Shown here piece after piece: positions 35,903 to 45,031 of a DNA stretch of 64,000 nucleotides. The stretch spans positions 930,001-994,000 of the forward strand of contig NZ_VTOW01000001.1 of assembly GCF_012184425.1 (NCBI RefSeq), read 5' to 3'. The position numbers and the translations under genes were made by a program. The notes beneath the pieces were generated by a model. The model was not told where the DNA came from, did not search any database, and saw only the letters and a program-made list of their open reading frames with translations. Source of the DNA: Candidatus Manganitrophus noduliformans. GTDB lineage: Bacteria > Nitrospirota > Nitrospiria > SBBL01 > Manganitrophaceae. Every line of letters starts with the position of its first letter. Position 1 is the first letter of the stretch.

Positions 35903-36829
35903 ATGGCAAGGAAGTCGAAATTGAAAGAAGAAAAATGGTGGGCGGGTCTCAATCAGCCGAAGGCAGCGGCGCCCGATATTACGATCGTCGGCCTTCCCTA
36001 TGACGGCGCGGTCTGTTATCGAAAAGGAGCGGCGAAGGGGCCGGATGCGATCCGCAAGGTCTCGAGCGAGATCCCGCCGGTCTTGGAAACGGGGGAGCTC
36101 CTCCGGGGGCTGGTCATCCGGGACGACGGCAACCTTCCGTTCGGGAAGAATTTCGTCGCCGCCTTCCCGAAGCTCGAGAAGGGGGTTGAGGAGCGGGCGG
36201 CCCGCTCGTTTGTCTTGACGCTGGGCGGGGACCACTCTGTCGTCATCCCGGTCCATCGGGCCTTCAGCAAACGGGCGACCGAGAAGATCGGGTTGATCTT
36301 TGTCGATGCCCACACCGATCTCTCCGACACCTTCGACGGGTCTTCCTACTCGCACGCCTGTCCGCTTCGACGGACGATGGAGACCGACCGGTTCGATCCG
36401 AAAAAGACGATCCTGGTCGGCACCCGCTGCTTCGAGATGTCCGGGTTGGAGTTCATCCAGAAAAGTGAGATGACGATGTATCCCGCCTACGAAGTGGCCG
36501 AACGGGGGATGCGGGCGGTCGCCGATGAGATCGTCAAGCAGTTTGCCGACATGCAGAATGTCTATCTCTCGATCGACATCGACGCGCTCGACCCGGCCTT
36601 CGCGCCGGGGACCGGTATTCCCGATGCGGGGGGACTGACCACGCGCGATGTCATCACCCTGATCCGCAGGCTCCACCCGCTCCCGATCGTCGGGGCCGAT
36701 CTGGTGGAGGTGGCCCCGCCGCTCGATGTCTCCGACATTACCAGTTTCGCCGCCCTTCGGATCATTACCGAAATCTTCGGCCTGGTCCATCGGAGAAAAG
36801 AGCAGCGCAAGCGGCTGAGCGTCATCTAG
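35903..36829 (+). CDS. speB: agmatinase/arginase-family ureohydrolase
   Basis: 308 residues of the ureohydrolase fold. Binuclear metal ligands are visible: GGDHSV, DAHTDLSD and SIDIDALDP. The substrate loop FGSSYSHAC-like segment (FDGSSYSHACPLRR) fits small guanidino substrates such as agmatine. Family members use Mn2+ to split urea from a guanidino group. It is followed by a class III aminotransferase, which fits agmatine-putrescine-GABA breakdown, though another guanidino substrate (for example guanidinobutyrate) is possible. Confidence 0.85.
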   Translation: MARKSKLKEEKWWAGLNQPKAAAPDITIVGLPYDGAVCYRKGAAKGPDAIRKVSSEIPPVLETGELLRGLVIRDDGNLPFGKNFVAAFPKLEKGVEERAARSFVLTLGGDHSVVIPVHRAFSKRATEKIGLIFVDAHTDLSDTFDGSSYSHACPLRRTMETDRFDPKKTILVGTRCFEMSGLEFIQKSEMTMYPAYEVAERGMRAVADEIVKQFADMQNVYLSIDIDALDPAFAPGTGIPDAGGLTTRDVITLIRRLHPLPIVGADLVEVAPPLDVSDITSFAALRIITEIFGLVHRRKEQRKRLSVI

Positions 36830-36876
36830 ATTGAACAGGCGTCGAGGTGCCGATCGCCGCCGGAAGAGGTTTTCCC

Positions 36877-38238
36877 ATGAAGAAGAAAAATAACAATAAG
36901 ATTCCCTCTCTCAAGGGGACCCCCCCCGGACCGAACGCCCAAAAGTGGGTCGAGCGGGACAACGCGGTGATCTCTCCCTCATACACCCGCGCCTATCCGC
37001 TGGTCGTTCAATCGGCCAAAGGGATCGTCATCACCGATGTGGACGGAAACCGCTTCCTCGATTTCACCTCCGGGATCGCCGTGACGGCGACCGGTCATTG
37101 CCATCCCAAAGTCGTCAAAGCAATCGTCGATCAGGCGAAGCGGCTCATCCACATGTCGGGGACCGACTTCTACTATTCCTCCGAAGTCCTTCTCGGCGAG
37201 AAGCTCAACCGGCTTGCGCCGGGCCGGGAGCGGAAGAAGGTCTTCTTCACCAACTCCGGAACGGAATCGACCGAGGCGGCGATGAAGCTGGTTCGCCATC
37301 AAACAAAACGGCCCTATTACATCGCCTTCTTGGGCGCCTTTCACGGCCGGAGCATGGGGGCCCTCTCTCTGACGGCGAGCAAGGTGGTCCATCGGGCCGG
37401 CTTCGCGCCGCTGGTCCCGGGGGTGATCCATGCGCCGTACCCCAATCCGTACCGCCCGCCCGCCGGTATTCCCGCGGAGGAGTGCGATCGCTACACGTTG
37501 AACTGGCTTCGGGAGGTCGCCTTCCGGCATCTGGTCGCCCCCGAAGAGGTCGCCGCGATTTTCGTCGAGCCGATCCAGGGGGAGGGAGGCTACGTCGTTC
37601 CGCCGAAGCGCTTCTTGGGGGAGCTTTCCGACCTCGCGCGCGAATTCGGAATTCAGATCGTCGTCGATGAGATCCAGACCGGCATGGGCCGGACCGGGAA
37701 GATGTTCGCCTCGGAGCATTTCAATCTGGTTCCCGATGTGATGACGCTCGCAAAAGGATTGGCCTCGGGAATGCCGCTCGGGGCGATGATTGCCCGGGAG
37801 GCGCTGATGCGCTGGGCGCCGGGGGCGCACGCCAATACCTTCGGCGGAAACCCGATCGCCTGCGAGGCGGCGCTGGCGACGATCGATCTTCTCGAAAACG
37901 GCGGCCTGATGCGGAACGCGGAGAAGATGGGAAACCACCTTCTCTCCCGGCTTCGCGCCATGCAGAAAACACATCGCCTGATCGGAGATGTTCGGGGCTT
38001 CGGCCTGATGATCGGCGTCGAACTGGTTCGGGATCGCGAAACGAAAAAGATGGCGATCCCGGAGCGGAACAAGATCATCCAGCGCTGCTTCGAGAAGGGA
38101 CTGCTTATCTTAGGCTGCGGTCAGAACGTCCTCCGCTTCGTTCCGCCGCTGGTGATCAAGCGTCCGGAGGCGGAGCGGGCGCTGGCGATCTTCGAGGAGG
38201 TTCTTGCCGAAGTGGAAGGGGAGCGAACGCCGAGATAA
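36877..38238 (+). CDS. class III PLP-dependent aminotransferase (4-aminobutyrate/acetylornithine type)
   Basis: 453 residues. PLP-binding landmarks: NSGTESTEAAMKLVR, FLGAFHGRSMGALSLT, IFVEPIQGEGGYVVP, DEIQTGMGRTGKMF, and the Schiff-base Lys in MTLAKGLASGMPLGA. The length and the extended N-terminus are closer to GABA/putrescine/lysine-type than to ArgD. The ATG at 36877 has GGAAGAGG upstream; a GTG at 36847 is open too. The gene shares one base with the cupin gene (TAATG), so they are coupled. With the ureohydrolase it suggests polyamine or amino-acid degradation. Confidence 0.9.
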   Translation: MKKKNNNKIPSLKGTPPGPNAQKWVERDNAVISPSYTRAYPLVVQSAKGIVITDVDGNRFLDFTSGIAVTATGHCHPKVVKAIVDQAKRLIHMSGTDFYYSSEVLLGEKLNRLAPGRERKKVFFTNSGTESTEAAMKLVRHQTKRPYYIAFLGAFHGRSMGALSLTASKVVHRAGFAPLVPGVIHAPYPNPYRPPAGIPAEECDRYTLNWLREVAFRHLVAPEEVAAIFVEPIQGEGGYVVPPKRFLGELSDLAREFGIQIVVDEIQTGMGRTGKMFASEHFNLVPDVMTLAKGLASGMPLGAMIAREALMRWAPGAHANTFGGNPIACEAALATIDLLENGGLMRNAEKMGNHLLSRLRAMQKTHRLIGDVRGFGLMIGVELVRDRETKKMAIPERNKIIQRCFEKGLLILGCGQNVLRFVPPLVIKRPEAERALAIFEEVLAEVEGERTPR

Positions 38239-38558
38239 TGCCCCTCTCGATCCGCCGATGGGAGAAGCCGGGCGAGCCGGCGCAGAAGGTCGCCCTCGAA
38301 AAGGAATTAAAAGCCCAGGGCTACCAACCGGAGTTCTGGGTCGATAAACCGGGCACCGCTTACACCCACCGAAAGTATCCCTCTGAAACAGTCCTTTGGA
38401 TCTTGCGCGGCGAAGCCAAGATCACCCTCGGCGCCGACACCGACACTCTCCGCGACGGCGACCGAATCACCCTCCCTCCGAACACGCACTACTCCCTCCA
38501 GGTCCTCGGCGACAAGAGCCTTCTCTGGCTGATTGCGCTGAAGAAGAAAAAAAAGTAA
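38238..38558 (+). CDS. small cupin-domain protein
   Basis: 106 residues with a single cupin barrel. Motif 1 is reduced (TAYTHRKYPSETVLWILRGE) and motif 2 reads GDRITLPPNTHYSLQ. The Lys-rich end (KKKKK) is unusual. Its ATG overlaps the aminotransferase stop by one base. Function unknown; it may bind a small metabolite or metal. Confidence 0.8.
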   Translation: MPLSIRRWEKPGEPAQKVALEKELKAQGYQPEFWVDKPGTAYTHRKYPSETVLWILRGEAKITLGADTDTLRDGDRITLPPNTHYSLQVLGDKSLLWLIALKKKKK

Positions 38559-38659
38559 AGCTGTTTTCCATGAATCGGAGACGGTTCTACTGAATTTGCT
38601 TCCTGCATCCTGCGTGTGTTATATCACTCGTTCGGTAAGCTTAACGAGGAGGATTGCAT

Positions 38660-39556
38660 TTGGAGCAACTGGCAGAGCTGATCGGCGCCTATGCCGTAGC
38701 GGTGCTGGTCTGCATCCTGGCCCTCTTTCTCGGGACGGCGATTCTGCTTTGGCATTGGATCGAGAGGTATGGCCAGACCCTTTGGGAGTGGATCGGCCTC
38801 CTCTGGCGTGCCACCCTCGACCTTCCCCCGTTGATCCGGCTTCGCAGACGTTTCCCCCGGCTCTGGGCATTTCTGGGCCGGCGGCTTTCTCCCGAAGGCT
38901 ACCTGGGGCTTCATCTCACGATCGGTCTCGCGCTGATTCTGGCCGCGCTCTTTCTTTTTGCCGACCTGGCCGAGGAGATCTGGAGCGGAGATGAAATTGC
39001 CTTCTTCGATCAGGCGCTGGCCCGCGCGCTTCGAGAACACGCGACGCCGACCGCCCTCAGGGTCTTCTCCGCCATCACGTGGCTGGGAAACGTGTCGGTG
39101 CTCGCGGCGCTCGGGATTGCAGTCGGCCTGCTGCTGGTCGTCCTTCGGCGAAAATTTCTCCTGGCCGGTTGGATGACGGCATTAATGGGGGGCGGGCTGC
39201 TCAATGTCGCGCTGAAAGCGCTTTTCCGGCGCGCCCGTCCGGTGCTTCCCAGTCCGTTTGTCACGGAGAGCGGCTGGAGCTTTCCGAGCGGGCATGCCAT
39301 GGGGGCGCTGATCGCGTATGGGATGCTGGCATACGTCTTGGTGATTTTATTCAATGGGAGGGGGCGCCGGTGGATCGTCCTGACAGCCGCCCTTCTCGTC
39401 CTGCTGATCGGCGCCAGCCGGATGTATTTGGGGGTCCATTACTTCAGCGATGTGATCGCCGGTTATGTGGCCGGAATGGCTTGGCTTGCCACCTGCATTG
39501 CCGGAGCCGAAATCGCGCGCCGGCATCGGCGCGGGCGGTCGCCCACGGCGACTTGA
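38660..39556 (+). CDS. PAP2-family membrane phosphatase
   Basis: 298 residues from a TTG with GAGGAGG seven bases upstream. An N-terminal helix and a basic linker are followed by the PAP2 domain. The three phosphatase motifs are complete: KALFRRARP, SFPSGHAMG, and SRMYLGVHYFSD. Six or so membrane helices are expected. Likely substrates are lipid phosphates such as undecaprenyl pyrophosphate or phosphatidate. The C-terminus is Arg-rich. Confidence 0.9.
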   Translation: MEQLAELIGAYAVAVLVCILALFLGTAILLWHWIERYGQTLWEWIGLLWRATLDLPPLIRLRRRFPRLWAFLGRRLSPEGYLGLHLTIGLALILAALFLFADLAEEIWSGDEIAFFDQALARALREHATPTALRVFSAITWLGNVSVLAALGIAVGLLLVVLRRKFLLAGWMTALMGGGLLNVALKALFRRARPVLPSPFVTESGWSFPSGHAMGALIAYGMLAYVLVILFNGRGRRWIVLTAALLVLLIGASRMYLGVHYFSDVIAGYVAGMAWLATCIAGAEIARRHRRGRSPTAT

Positions 39557-39891
39557 TCCGCCCGCCGAAACCCTTCCCTTCCGCTTGCGCGGCCGACCGT
39601 GCCCGTCAGCCGGTCACGCCGCATCCGGCGGAGGAGGTTTGGACACCGCCACTTGAACCCACACGGCCGAACGCAAGATACATCCTGAGGCGTTCCTACC
39701 GAAGCGAGAATGGACGGCACCCGCTTCCCGGCGGATCGCCGAAGAGGGTAGAAGTCTTTTTACCTGCCGAGCCGGTGGCTTGCTTTTGATGAAATCGTGT
39801 GATATCTATCGGATTTATTTATTTATCCATCCATATTTTTATTTGCCCCAGGAAGATGAAAGATCCGGTGGCAATTTTAAGGAGTGAACTG
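39557..39891. other. gap without recognisable gene
   Basis: 335 bases between the PAP2 gene and the zinc-ribbon gene. Short frames exist on both strands but are Arg/Pro-rich with no ribosome site. I see no hairpin terminator or promoter of note. Confidence 0.5.
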
Positions 39892-40173
39892 ATGAACTGT
39901 CCGGTATGCAAGAACGTCACGCTGGTCATGACCGATCGGCAAGGGATCGAGGTCGACTACTGTCCGCAGTGCCGCGGCATCTGGCTGGACCGCGGCGAGC
40001 TCGACAAATTGATCGAGCGCGCCGCGGCGGCCACGGGCGCGCCGGAAAAGCAGCCGCCCGCGCCGCGCGATTCCGGCGCGGGCGCCTACCGTGAGCACCG
40101 GGATTACGATGACGACTACCGCCGGAAAAAGAAAAAGCGGGGGTTTCTCGGCGACCTGTTCGATTTCGATTAA
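39892..40173 (+). CDS. zinc-ribbon (TFIIB-like) protein
   Basis: 93 residues starting MNCPVCKNVTLVMTDRQGIE, with AAGGAG upstream. Four cysteines form a zinc ribbon (CPVC ... CPQCRGIWLDRGEL), the zf-TFIIB signature. The tail is Asp/Tyr/Lys-rich and disordered, ending GFLGDLFDFD. These proteins are common in environmental bacteria; function unknown. Confidence 0.9.
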   Translation: MNCPVCKNVTLVMTDRQGIEVDYCPQCRGIWLDRGELDKLIERAAAATGAPEKQPPAPRDSGAGAYREHRDYDDDYRRKKKKRGFLGDLFDFD

Positions 40174-40269
40174 TTAAAGCGAACCTTTTTCATTCCCCGA
40201 TTTAAACGTACGCGTTTTGCATATGTACCCTTCCTGAGACCGGTTTTAATCACTCAGGGAGGTTATGCT

Positions 40270-40428
40270 ATGCTGTTTTTCAAAAAAATGTTTTTAACCC
40301 TGGCCATGCTTTCCATCTTAGGGTCGCTTGTCGCCTGTGAGCAAGAAGGGCCGATGGAGCGGGCGGGCGAGAATGTAGACGAAGCGGCGGAAGAGACAAA
40401 AGAAAAAGTAGAGGATGCCACCGATTGA
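40270..40428 (+). CDS. small entericidin-like lipoprotein
   Basis: 52 residues. GGGAGG precedes the ATG. A lipoprotein signal (KKMFLTLAMLSILGSLVAC) is followed by a short acidic mature peptide, EQEGPMERAGENVDEAAEET. Mature peptides of the GPxERAGExVDE type are typical of entericidin-like and YtxH-like envelope peptides. It is probably attached to the inner or outer membrane; role unknown, perhaps envelope stress. Confidence 0.8.
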   Translation: MLFFKKMFLTLAMLSILGSLVACEQEGPMERAGENVDEAAEETKEKVEDATD

Positions 40429-40467
40429 TCTTCCTCAAAAGGAAGAAATTTTCTGCAGATTGAATGC

Positions 40468-40510
40468 AAAAAGCGGCAGCGGGACAGCGGCATTCTCGGC
40501 CCGCTGCCGC
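40468..40510 (-). terminator. rho-independent terminator of the MscS gene
   Basis: An 11-bp perfect stem (GCGGCAGCGGG / CCCGCTGCCGC, 40473-40510). On the minus strand a run of five Ts follows directly. It lies 33 bases past the MscS stop and also separates the convergent lipoprotein gene. Confidence 0.85.
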
Positions 40511-40542
40511 GGTCGGCGTTCGAGCGCTTTCATCAAGCGGCC

Positions 40543-41469
40543 TCAGCCGTTTGAGTTCGCCGCGACCTGTTTGACCAGGACTTCCAGCGGCTTGCTCGCC
40601 TCATTCATGAATAAAGAGCGATGGGGAAAGGAGATCTCAATCTCTTTAGCGTCGAATGCCTTTTTCAGTCTTCGCCGATATTCGCGCCCGACGCTCCATT
40701 GCTGGATCGGCTCCGTCTTGATCCGCGCCTTGATCGTCAGCCCCGACTCGTTGAAGTCATCGACGCCGAAGATCTCGATCGGCTCGATGATCCTGTCCCG
40801 GAACTCCGGATCTTTTCGGAGCGCCTCCGCCGTTTCCCGCATGACGTCGACCACCTTATCCGTATCCTCCTTGTAATCGACCCGGACGTCGATCACATAC
40901 GCGGACCACTCCTTCGTCATGTTGGCGAGGGAGGAGATCGCCCCGTTCGGGATCACATGGACCACTCCCGCCAGATCCCGCAGCACAATCGTCCGAAAGG
41001 TGATCGTCTCCACCAGCCCCCCGGTGCCGTTGATGATGGCGACATCCCCCACCCGCACCTGATTCTCCAGGATCATGAAGAAGCCGGCGATCACGTCCCG
41101 CACCAGGTTCTGCGCGCCGAACCCGACGGCGAGTCCGACAATCCCGGCGCCGGCCAGAATGGGGGCCACATTCACCCCGACCTGATCGAGACAGCTGATC
41201 AGGATGATCGACCAGATGGAAAAATACCCGATGGTTTTCAGAATCCCGACCAGCGTGGTGACCCGCTTCCGCGTGGAGCCTTTCACCGTCTCGACCGGCT
41301 CTCGGGTTTTAATCAAAATGTCCTCCATCCGACAGAGAAGAAAATTCACAACCCGGATGCCGATCAAACCGGCCACGATCAGTAAAATAATTCGAAACCC
41401 GGACTGCGCAAAGGCGAATGTAGTGCTCAACGCCAACTCTTTCAATCGGTCTATTGTCATTTCTCCCAT
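40543..41469 (-). CDS. small-conductance mechanosensitive channel (MscS family)
   Basis: 308 residues. N-terminal helices are followed by the pore helix region LAGAGIVGLAVGFGAQNLVRD, the MscS signature. The beta domain (VRVGDVAIINGTGGLVETIT) and the cytosolic alpha/beta cage (HVIPNGAISSLANMTKEWS) follow. It releases solutes on hypo-osmotic shock. GGGAG lies upstream of the start. It is a single gene with its own terminator. Confidence 0.93.
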   Translation of the reverse strand: MGEMTIDRLKELALSTTFAFAQSGFRIILLIVAGLIGIRVVNFLLCRMEDILIKTREPVETVKGSTRKRVTTLVGILKTIGYFSIWSIILISCLDQVGVNVAPILAGAGIVGLAVGFGAQNLVRDVIAGFFMILENQVRVGDVAIINGTGGLVETITFRTIVLRDLAGVVHVIPNGAISSLANMTKEWSAYVIDVRVDYKEDTDKVVDVMRETAEALRKDPEFRDRIIEPIEIFGVDDFNESGLTIKARIKTEPIQQWSVGREYRRRLKKAFDAKEIEISFPHRSLFMNEASKPLEVLVKQVAANSNG

Positions 41470-41704
41470 TCTTTCCCCCCTCTGTAAAGATTTCAGGATG
41501 GTTTAGGGATTGTATATCAAGCTCATCATTAAATTGCAAATCAGGCTGGAAGGAAGATATCTGTGGCGGGAGAATTCAGAGAGAAAGAAGGACAGTTTGT
41601 TTTTTCCTCAGGGGTCTGTCCGAAGATGCGAAGAGATCAAATGGGGGAGCGCGTCCGAATAAAATCTCCGCTAAATGAAAAGGGCCGGCGGAGACGTAAA
41701 GAGG

Positions 41705-41739
41705 GGTCCGCTGCGGGCGCGCGCCGCCCGCAGCGGACC
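41705..41739. terminator. strong hairpin downstream of the 41769 gene
   Basis: A 15-bp perfect stem, GGTCCGCTGCGGGCG and CGCCCGCAGCGGACC, with a five-base loop. It sits 30 bases past the stop of the minus-strand gene at 41769, and the minus strand continues CCTCTTT, so it probably ends that transcript. The remaining 41470-41704 shows nothing recognisable. Confidence 0.6.
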
Positions 41740-41768
41740 GGTTCTCAGATGATCGGATCCAATGAACG

Positions 41769-42131
41769 TTATCTCACGACGACGTCGATCGATTCCTCAT
41801 TCCCGGTCGGGCGGTGATCTTTGGTGACCTCGACGATCTGGATGGTATGCTCGCCGGGAGGAAGCGGGCCGATCTCATGGACGCCGCTTAGGTCTTTCAC
41901 GATGTCGGGCTTTTGCCCGTCCACCGAGATATGAATATGATCCCCATCCGGGCTGGTGTTGACCTCGTATTTTAATTCGATCGGTTCTTCCGCGCTGAGC
42001 GTGGTCCCTTCTTGAGGCTGCTGAATATCGATCACTTCTTTTGCGTTTGCATTGAGGACCGCGCCTCCCGGAATCAAGAACCACACCGCAAATATCCCGA
42101 GGACAACTCTGAACGTTTTATTGCTTTTCAT
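41769..42131 (-). CDS. small secreted Ig-like/FixH-like protein
   Basis: 120 residues, with AAGGAGG before the ATG. Signal peptide TFRVVLGIFAVWFLIPGGAVLNANA. The mature part is one beta sandwich: QPQEGTTLSAEEPIELKYEV, DGDHIHISVDGQKP, and PPGEHTIQIVEVTKDHRP. Two or three His in HIHIS-like context could bind metal. The domain type (DHIH-containing, copper-resistance or FixH-like) recurs in periplasmic proteins; function unknown. Confidence 0.75.
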   Translation of the reverse strand: MKSNKTFRVVLGIFAVWFLIPGGAVLNANAKEVIDIQQPQEGTTLSAEEPIELKYEVNTSPDGDHIHISVDGQKPDIVKDLSGVHEIGPLPPGEHTIQIVEVTKDHRPTGNEESIDVVVR

Positions 42132-42552
42132 TTATTTTCCTCCTTACGATCTTGAAGGTTTCTCGGATCGAACAAGGCCGAACAAGGCCCCGATAAACAT
42201 CGAGGATTCAGATCCTGTTCGGCCTCTCTCGATCCGTCGATGGTCTGCGCCGCATTCGAAAGCCGCCCCGACCCTTGGCGGAAAAGGACCCCCCACATCC
42301 CGCGACATGCCCGATAATCGATTCTCCGGAAACAAATAATCACCTCTTTTCAGATTACCGTTCTTGTATTGCCCCGGTCAAGCCCCTCTTTGTTCCGCTC
42401 AGGAGAACGGGCGCAATCGAGGTGAAAAAAATGACACGAGAAATGATTTACTCAAATAAATTCTTGTCTTATGGCCGTCTTTCCTCGCTCCCCGGTTTCG
42501 GATCGAGGAGACCGCCTTCGGAATTCTGTGCCGGCAGACGTGCGGCGCCGCA

Positions 42553-42655
42553 TTTCTAATGCTCTCCTGCATGGTATACTAAATCCGTCCATCATTTTAG
42601 CTCATAAAGTTTTCCGCCTTGCCCCGGGGTTTCTCGACCGCGATGTGTTTCAGCG
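42553..42655 (+). repeat. degenerate dispersed repeat, copy A
   Basis: About 100 bases that align with 45032-45130. Shared blocks include TTTTAATG/TTCTAATG, CTCC, TATAC-AAATCCG-CC, ATTT-AG-TCATA-A-TTTTC, CGGGG and TTCTTGACCG/TTCTCGACCG. Both copies lie in non-coding gaps on the same strand. The rest of the gap 42132-42725 shows no gene. Confidence 0.5.
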
Positions 42656-42725
42656 GGGAATTCCGCGGACAAGCGGTCCTGTGAGACAGGTTACAAACCG
42701 TGAATGCCTCGTTTCTTTCCAAGAC

Positions 42726-43217
42726 ATGATTGACACCATCGAACGCGTTATCTATCGCCCCGAGCGCTATCAACTGCCGGCGCTGATCCTATTTGCGGGG
42801 GTGATGGGGATCTTCTTCAGAGTCCCATTTCTCTCCGACCGGCCGTTCCTGGGCGGAGTTGCGGTGATTCTGGTTGCGGTGCTCGCCTGGAAGGCGCATC
42901 CGCTGTTCGCGAGCGCATCGATCCTGCGGGCGCACCACTACCCACAAAGCGACCAGATTGTTCTGGCGCTGGACGGCGAGTCCCTCTCGTTCGTCCGCTC
43001 GGAAGCGAAGTACATTGTGACCAAATATAACTCTGACTATGCAAACGAAATGTACGTGGTCTTCCGGAACGGAACTTACCTCCAGATGCCGGAAGAACCG
43101 CACGAAGGACACGACTTGCTGGTACAGGCGGCGAAGCGCTGGGGGATACGTCACATCTGGACGAATTATCTCCATGAAGTCCTGGAACAGGCGCCGCCGG
43201 GCCGGGAGGTCATTTAG
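42726..43217 (+). CDS. membrane protein of unknown function
   Basis: 163 residues from the ATG at 42726; the frame stays open to 42471 but that part overlaps the repeat and looks non-coding. Two membrane segments (YQLPALILFAGVMGIFFRVP and GGVAVILVAVLAWK) are followed by a soluble domain of about 90 residues (YHYPQSDQIV-like start, then MYVVFRNGTYLQMPEEP). No family recognised. No clear ribosome site is visible. Confidence 0.6.
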   Translation: MIDTIERVIYRPERYQLPALILFAGVMGIFFRVPFLSDRPFLGGVAVILVAVLAWKAHPLFASASILRAHHYPQSDQIVLALDGESLSFVRSEAKYIVTKYNSDYANEMYVVFRNGTYLQMPEEPHEGHDLLVQAAKRWGIRHIWTNYLHEVLEQAPPGREVI

Positions 43218-43628
43218 TCTTGTTGCGCTTTGCGGAATTCCGCGTACACTTGTCGGCTGAAAGGCTCGAGAAAAAAATAGTGTCTCTCCCTCTTTTTTCT
43301 CTTTTTACCGGTCCCTCTTTTTACCGCGAAGAAATCCGGAAACCCGATAAAATCATTTGACGAAATGCCGTAGGATGTGGTTAAATCCGCCATAGAAGAC
43401 CAATGTGGTATCGACCGGATAGTGTGTTGGTATTCGAACGAAAAGAAAAGCGCTTTTAAACGGCCACCTCCGATCCTCGGCTTCCTCATCCGCCCCGCTC
43501 TGCGACCGGCTTCTTACTCTTAAAGGCAAGCGAACTCTCGTGTGCTTTCCTCGCGCATCCCGTTCCGGCGCCCGTTGGAAGCTGCATTGAGATTGTTTCT
43601 GAAAACATCCATTTCTTAGGAGGGAAAA
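43218..43628. other. gap without recognisable gene
   Basis: 411 bases. One minus-strand frame (43214-43489) lacks a ribosome site and any family similarity. A fragment near 43370 (ATGTGGTTAAATCCGCC) weakly resembles the repeat at 42553. No convincing promoter seen before the lipoprotein gene. Confidence 0.4.
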
Positions 43629-44852
43629 ATGATCTCCCAGCTTAGGATCGGGCTCCTCTTGGGAGCCCTGCTTCTGCTCTTTTCATCCTGCGGCGGCGGA
43701 GGGGGCGGGAGCGGCGGGGGGGCAGGTTCGCCCCCGGCGGGGGATGACACAGGCGGGGAAGCGACCGGCCCGCCGAAGTTCTCGGGATTTAATTTCTCTC
43801 TCAAAGAAGGTGATTTTTGGGAATTTCTCTGGGATTACGAACTCAAATCGACGACCAGCGGCGGAACCACGACAACGACCGACAGGGGCCGGTTTTTTGT
43901 GACATTGGGCGCTCCCAAGGTCATTAACAACATTACTGCCTATGAAGTCAAAATTACAGGAAGAGGCCAATCGAGCGAATCATTGGAGTTCTCTGCCCCC
44001 CGCTGGAAATATATTGCGGTGGCGAACAACCAGATTCTCGGGTCCGAGGATGGAATGTCCTTGTCCGTTATTTTCGACGGGCGGACCGGAAGATGGCCGG
44101 GAAGCGGCTATTTCACAACGTTCGACGCCGCGGTTCTGTTTGAGGCAGGGGTCGGATCGATCAGCAACGCTTATATCAATGAAGCCGCTGTAAAGGTGGA
44201 AGCATCCGCAAGCAAGGATCAATGCGAGTTCTTTCCGGGCATCGGCACGATTTGCGGGAGCGACGATCCGTTTAGCGTGACGAAACAGGAGTTTTACAAA
44301 GAAGGGATCGGCCCGATCGGTTATCTTCGCGAGATTAGCCAGTCGTTTGGGGGAAGTTTTCCCCAGGCTGTCACGATCAAGGAAAATATCGGAATGGTCG
44401 CCGCTTCTTTAAGGGGGGATGCCCTGGGGCTGGATCTTGAAGAAGAGCCGAATGACTCCTCCGCTCAGGCTAAATCGTTGGGGCTCGCCTCTACGACGCT
44501 GGGGGATATAGAACGGAATGACCCGGGGGAAGTCCACGCGGCGGTGGCGGCAAATCTGGACAATCCCGATCAAATACTGGCCGACTGGTATCAATTCACG
44601 CTGGATTCGAGCCAAACCGTTACAATCGATCTTTCTTTCGAAGATATCTCTGCGGATATTCAGGCCGATCTTGATCTCTATTTTTTCAATAGCAACCTCG
44701 ATAAAATCGGCGAGAGCCTGGGCGATAACAGCTCCACGGATAATCCGACGGAGCGGATCCAGGCTTTGCTGGCGGCCGGCACCTATTACATCGGGGTTCA
44801 GGCGTTTATCACCCCAAACGGGAGAATCGTTTACACGCTTGAAGTAAATTGA
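43629..44852 (+). CDS. secreted lipoprotein with C-terminal pre-peptidase (PPC) domain
   Basis: 407 residues, with AGGAGG upstream. Lipobox LLFSSCGG followed by a Gly-rich linker. A middle beta domain of about 230 residues (from FSLKEGDFWEFLWDYELKS) is of unknown fold. The end is a PPC-type domain: EEPNDSSAQAKSLGL ... DWYQFTLDSSQTVTIDLSF ... DLDLYFFNSNL ... AGTYYIGVQAF. PPC domains usually end secreted proteases or surface proteins and assist export. No catalytic domain is present. Confidence 0.83.
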   Translation: MISQLRIGLLLGALLLLFSSCGGGGGGSGGGAGSPPAGDDTGGEATGPPKFSGFNFSLKEGDFWEFLWDYELKSTTSGGTTTTTDRGRFFVTLGAPKVINNITAYEVKITGRGQSSESLEFSAPRWKYIAVANNQILGSEDGMSLSVIFDGRTGRWPGSGYFTTFDAAVLFEAGVGSISNAYINEAAVKVEASASKDQCEFFPGIGTICGSDDPFSVTKQEFYKEGIGPIGYLREISQSFGGSFPQAVTIKENIGMVAASLRGDALGLDLEEEPNDSSAQAKSLGLASTTLGDIERNDPGEVHAAVAANLDNPDQILADWYQFTLDSSQTVTIDLSFEDISADIQADLDLYFFNSNLDKIGESLGDNSSTDNPTERIQALLAAGTYYIGVQAFITPNGRIVYTLEVN

Positions 44853-44856
44853 TTTT

Positions 44857-44955
44857 GCCACAACAACGACAGATTTGTACGGCAAGATCTACGCAATCGG
44901 CGACGACAGCGGAGACAACCGTCTCGGTCCGGTGAAGATCTACACGCCGCAGTAA
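44857..44955 (+). pseudogene. Kelch-repeat remnant
   Basis: Thirty-two codons directly after the lipoprotein stop read DLYGKIYAIGDDSGDN and LGPVKIYTP, the last blade of a Kelch beta-propeller (consensus GKIYAiGG...VeiYdP), and end in TAA. There is no start or ribosome site. It is probably the surviving 3' tip of a lost gene. Confidence 0.6.
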
Positions 44956-45031
44956 AGGGCAGAGACCGAACTATCCTGGTATCCGGTTCTATTCAACCCT
45001 TCGACGGATTGGGTTTGTCCCTGCTGCGTTG

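Noticed and set aside
35903-36829. Second guanidine hydrolase
   Set aside because: Its metal motif is DAHTD and it lacks the long leader and the WPEPGG region, so it fits the agmatinase side of the family.
43214-43489. 91-codon minus-strand frame in the gap after the membrane protein
   Set aside because: No ribosome site, no similarity and an unusual composition; treated as non-coding.
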